Shown piece after piece: positions 62,383-64,000 of a DNA stretch of 64,000 nt. This stretch comes from Streptomyces cellostaticus (GTDB lineage: Bacteria > Actinomycetota > Actinomycetes > Streptomycetales > Streptomycetaceae), in the NCBI RefSeq assembly GCF_023630175.1, contig NZ_JALLIN010000039.1, forward strand, positions 1-64,000, given 5' to 3'. Position 1 is the stretch's first letter. Each line of letters starts with the position of its first letter. Below the pieces are notes generated by a model that worked only from the letters and a program-made list of their open reading frames with translations, was not told the DNA's origin and made no database searches. The position numbers and the translations under genes are program-made.

Positions 62383-62769
62383 GTGCTCGCCGCGGCGAGC
62401 GTCCACGGAGTGCCGCACGGGCGGCGGAGCGGGAGGACGCGGGTGCGCGGGTGGGACGACGGCGGACGGCTCGGTGCGGCGGAACTGGGCGGCGAACTGG
62501 GCGCACGGGCCACGTTGGTGCAGTTCTCCAGCGCCTTCTGCGCCCCCTGCCGGGCCACCCGGCGCGTCCTCGGCGAGGTCGCGGAGATGGTGCCGGGGGT
62601 CACCCACGTCGAGATCGACGCCGAGGCCCGTCTGGAACTCGTGCGCGCCCTGGGCATCCTCAGGACACCCACCGTCCTGGTGCTGGACGCCGAGGGCAGG
62701 GTGGTGCGGCGCGCCGCCGGGCAGCCGCGCCGGGCCGATGTGATCGCGGCGCTCGGGGAGGCGGTGTGA
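62383..62769 (+). CDS. Thioredoxin-like protein (CAPC)
   Basis: A 128-residue thioredoxin-fold protein. The active site is VQFSSAFCAPCRATRRVLGE (CxxC as Cys-Ala-Pro-Cys) and the cis-Pro loop is LRTPTVLVLDAEG. The short hydrophobic start (VLAAASVHGV) could be a weak membrane anchor. GTG 62383 is the best start, since a stop lies 10 codons upstream. Probably a disulfide oxidoreductase. Confidence 0.85.
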   Translation: MLAAASVHGVPHGRRSGRTRVRGWDDGGRLGAAELGGELGARATLVQFSSAFCAPCRATRRVLGEVAEMVPGVTHVEIDAEARLELVRALGILRTPTVLVLDAEGRVVRRAAGQPRRADVIAALGEAV

Positions 62770-62974
62770 GGCCTCCAGGGGCCCGGTGAGCCTCCTCCGT
62801 AACGCGGAGCGAACTTGACTGCGCGTGCCACCTGTCGTCAGCCTGACCCTGTGCCGACCGAACTCCTTCCGTCCGGGCGGGTCCGCGTCGACCCGGCCCC
62901 CGCCGCGAGCGCGCGCTGTCCGGGCTGTTGACCGCCCCTGGCCCCGCCCGAACCCCTCGCAGAAGGACAACCAC

Positions 62975-63484
62975 GTGACGGCCACCCCCGAACTCGGCGC
63001 CCATCGGCTCGCCTCTCCCGACCTGCTGCGCTCCACCTTCCGCCGGCACGCCGCCGGCGTGGCGGTGATCACCGCGCGCGGTGAGGCGGGACCGGTCGGA
63101 TTCACCGCCACCTCCCTCACCTCCGTCTCCGCCGAGCCGCCGCTCGTCTCCTTCGGCATCGGCACCGGTGCCTCCAGCTGGCCCGCCGTGGCGACGTCCG
63201 AGCACGTCGGCATCCACATACTCGGTGAGCACCAGAGCGACCTGGCGGCCACCTTCGCCCGCAGCGGAGCCGACCGGTTCGGCGCGCCCACGGCCTGGCG
63301 CGAGGGCCCGCAGGGCGTACCCGTGCTGGACGACGTGCTGGCCTGGCTGGTCTGCCGGGTGGTCGGCCGGGTCCCGGCGGGTGACCACCGGATCGTGCTG
63401 GCCGAGGTGGTCCTCGGTGACTCCACCGGCGCCGGCCGCCCCCTCCTCTACCACCAGGGCCGCTTCAACGGACTGCGGGACTGA
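62975..63484 (+). CDS. Flavin reductase-like domain protein
   Basis: A 169-residue FMN-binding split-barrel flavin reductase. STFRRHAAGVAVITARGEAG and PVGFTATSLTSVSAEPPLVS are the family signature. It reduces FMN or FAD with NAD(P)H to supply two-component monooxygenases. GTG 62975 was chosen because AGAAGGA lies about nine bases upstream; the frame is open from 62825. Confidence 0.92.
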   Translation: MTATPELGAHRLASPDLLRSTFRRHAAGVAVITARGEAGPVGFTATSLTSVSAEPPLVSFGIGTGASSWPAVATSEHVGIHILGEHQSDLAATFARSGADRFGAPTAWREGPQGVPVLDDVLAWLVCRVVGRVPAGDHRIVLAEVVLGDSTGAGRPLLYHQGRFNGLRD

Positions 63485-63702
63485 GCGCGCCGCCGCTGTC
63501 CTGCGCCGATGCCGAATTCCGGTTACGCTGCGTTGCGAAGGTCACAGTTCAAAGCGCTTGCTTAGCGGGCAGGAACTGGGTGTACTGACGAGTAATATTT
63601 CGGTCGGAGCGCGCGGACGCCCCGACCGGGATCGGCCGCTTGAGGCGCCTATGCTGCCTCCAAGAGGCAGCCCGGAAATGACGATGCAGTAGGAGAGCCG
63701 GC

Positions 63703-64000
63703 GTGAGCTTGAGGATCGTTGTCACTGTGAAGTACGTGCCCGACGCCACTGGCGACCGGCACTTCGCCGATGACCTGACCGTCGACCGCGACGACGTGGA
63801 CGGTCTGCTCTCCGAGCTGGACGAGTACGCGGTCGAGCAGGCGCTGCAGATCGCGGAGGACGCGGACGACGCCGAGGTCACCGTGCTGACCGTCGGCCCC
63901 GAGGACGCCAAGGACGCGCTCCGCAAGGCCCTTTCGATGGGTGCCGACAAGGCCGTCCACGTCGAGGACGACGACCTGCACGGCACCGACGCCATCGGCA
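63703..64000 (+). CDS. etfB: Electron transfer flavoprotein beta subunit, 3' partial
   Basis: The first 99 codons of the ETF beta subunit, cut by the window end. MSLRIVVTVKYVPDATGDR, LLSELDEYAVEQALQIAEDA and VTVLTVGPEDAKDALRKALS then MGADKAVHV are the conserved N-terminal and AMP-binding region. ETF shuttles electrons from acyl-CoA dehydrogenases to the quinone pool. GTG 63703 follows AGGAGAG by six bases. The alpha subunit should follow outside the window. Confidence 0.95.
   Translation, partial: MSLRIVVTVKYVPDATGDRHFADDLTVDRDDVDGLLSELDEYAVEQALQIAEDADDAEVTVLTVGPEDAKDALRKALSMGADKAVHVEDDDLHGTDAIG

Noticed and set aside
1-64000. CRISPR arrays, tRNA or rRNA genes, prophage modules or a known defence system
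   Set aside because: No regularly spaced repeat series, cloverleaf-like gene, phage structural gene or defence gene set was recognised on either strand.

Overview
The window is very GC-rich, gene-dense actinobacterial DNA. The long modular type I polyketide synthase, abundant GTG starts, 4-bp start/stop overlaps, LAL and SARP-era style accessory genes and families such as DUF5997, DUF6421, DUF5134 and a FprA-type reductase all point to a Streptomyces chromosome. No rRNA, tRNA or CRISPR array was recognised.

Positions 1 to about 25.7 kb are the end of a polyketide biosynthetic cluster. The last PKS module (DH-KR-ACP-TE) enters from the left edge. It is followed by a free-standing acyltransferase, a DrrA/DrrB-type ABC exporter, a dTDP-L-rhamnose operon (rmlD-rmlC-rmlA-rmlB) ending in a thioesterase-like gene that has lost its catalytic residues, an acyl-CoA ligase, a flavin amine oxidase of the amino-acid 2-monooxygenase type, a phosphopantetheinyl transferase, a metallophosphoesterase, a large LAL (LuxR) regulator, an acyl-CoA carboxylase beta subunit, an agmatinase-family ureohydrolase and a flavin oxidase. 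Monooxygenase, ligase, acyltransferase and ureohydrolase together fit the known route that makes a 4-guanidinobutyryl (or 4-aminobutyryl) polyketide starter from arginine. The rhamnosyl- and other glycosyltransferases and the first PKS modules must lie outside the window, and the product cannot be named from what is visible.

The cluster carries a recurring T/CAGGGGT motif in its control regions. Copies are spaced by 10, 12, 20 or 21 bp, and at the ligase and monooxygenase promoters a copy lies exactly 22 bp before a TAGCGTG -10-like element. The LAL protein is the obvious candidate to bind it.

From about 26 kb to the right edge the content is mostly ordinary chromosomal genes: a DUF5997/LysR-like pair, an MFS exporter, an Lrp/AsnC regulator with a HAD phosphatase, FUSC and lactonase genes, a CbiX-like protein, a sugar kinase, ung, a BNR-repeat protein, a HEAT-repeat protein, an AidB-like acyl-CoA dehydrogenase with a PaaX-type regulator, a FprA-type reductase, TetR, HAD, PAP2 and M56 genes, VOC, GNAT and GDPD genes, an operon of DUF6421, SDR, threonine aldolase and perhaps transglutaminase, then PlsC, thioredoxin, flavin reductase and the start of etfB. 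From memory (not checked), ung and ETF lie in one neighbourhood in S. coelicolor too, so this side is probably core chromosome next to the cluster.

Signs of rearrangement are local. A palindromic repeat occurs as a 52-bp copy after the acyl-CoA ligase and as a 173-bp long palindrome after an MMPL transporter, and in both cases it supplies the stop codon of the adjoining gene. Transposase remnants lie at 13.6 and 43.3 kb. A two-component system plus MMPL transporter (43.5-47.8 kb) sits between a transposase remnant and the long palindrome. A FUSC gene (53.6 kb) has lost its middle, and a methyltransferase-like 3' remnant lies at 54.9 kb.
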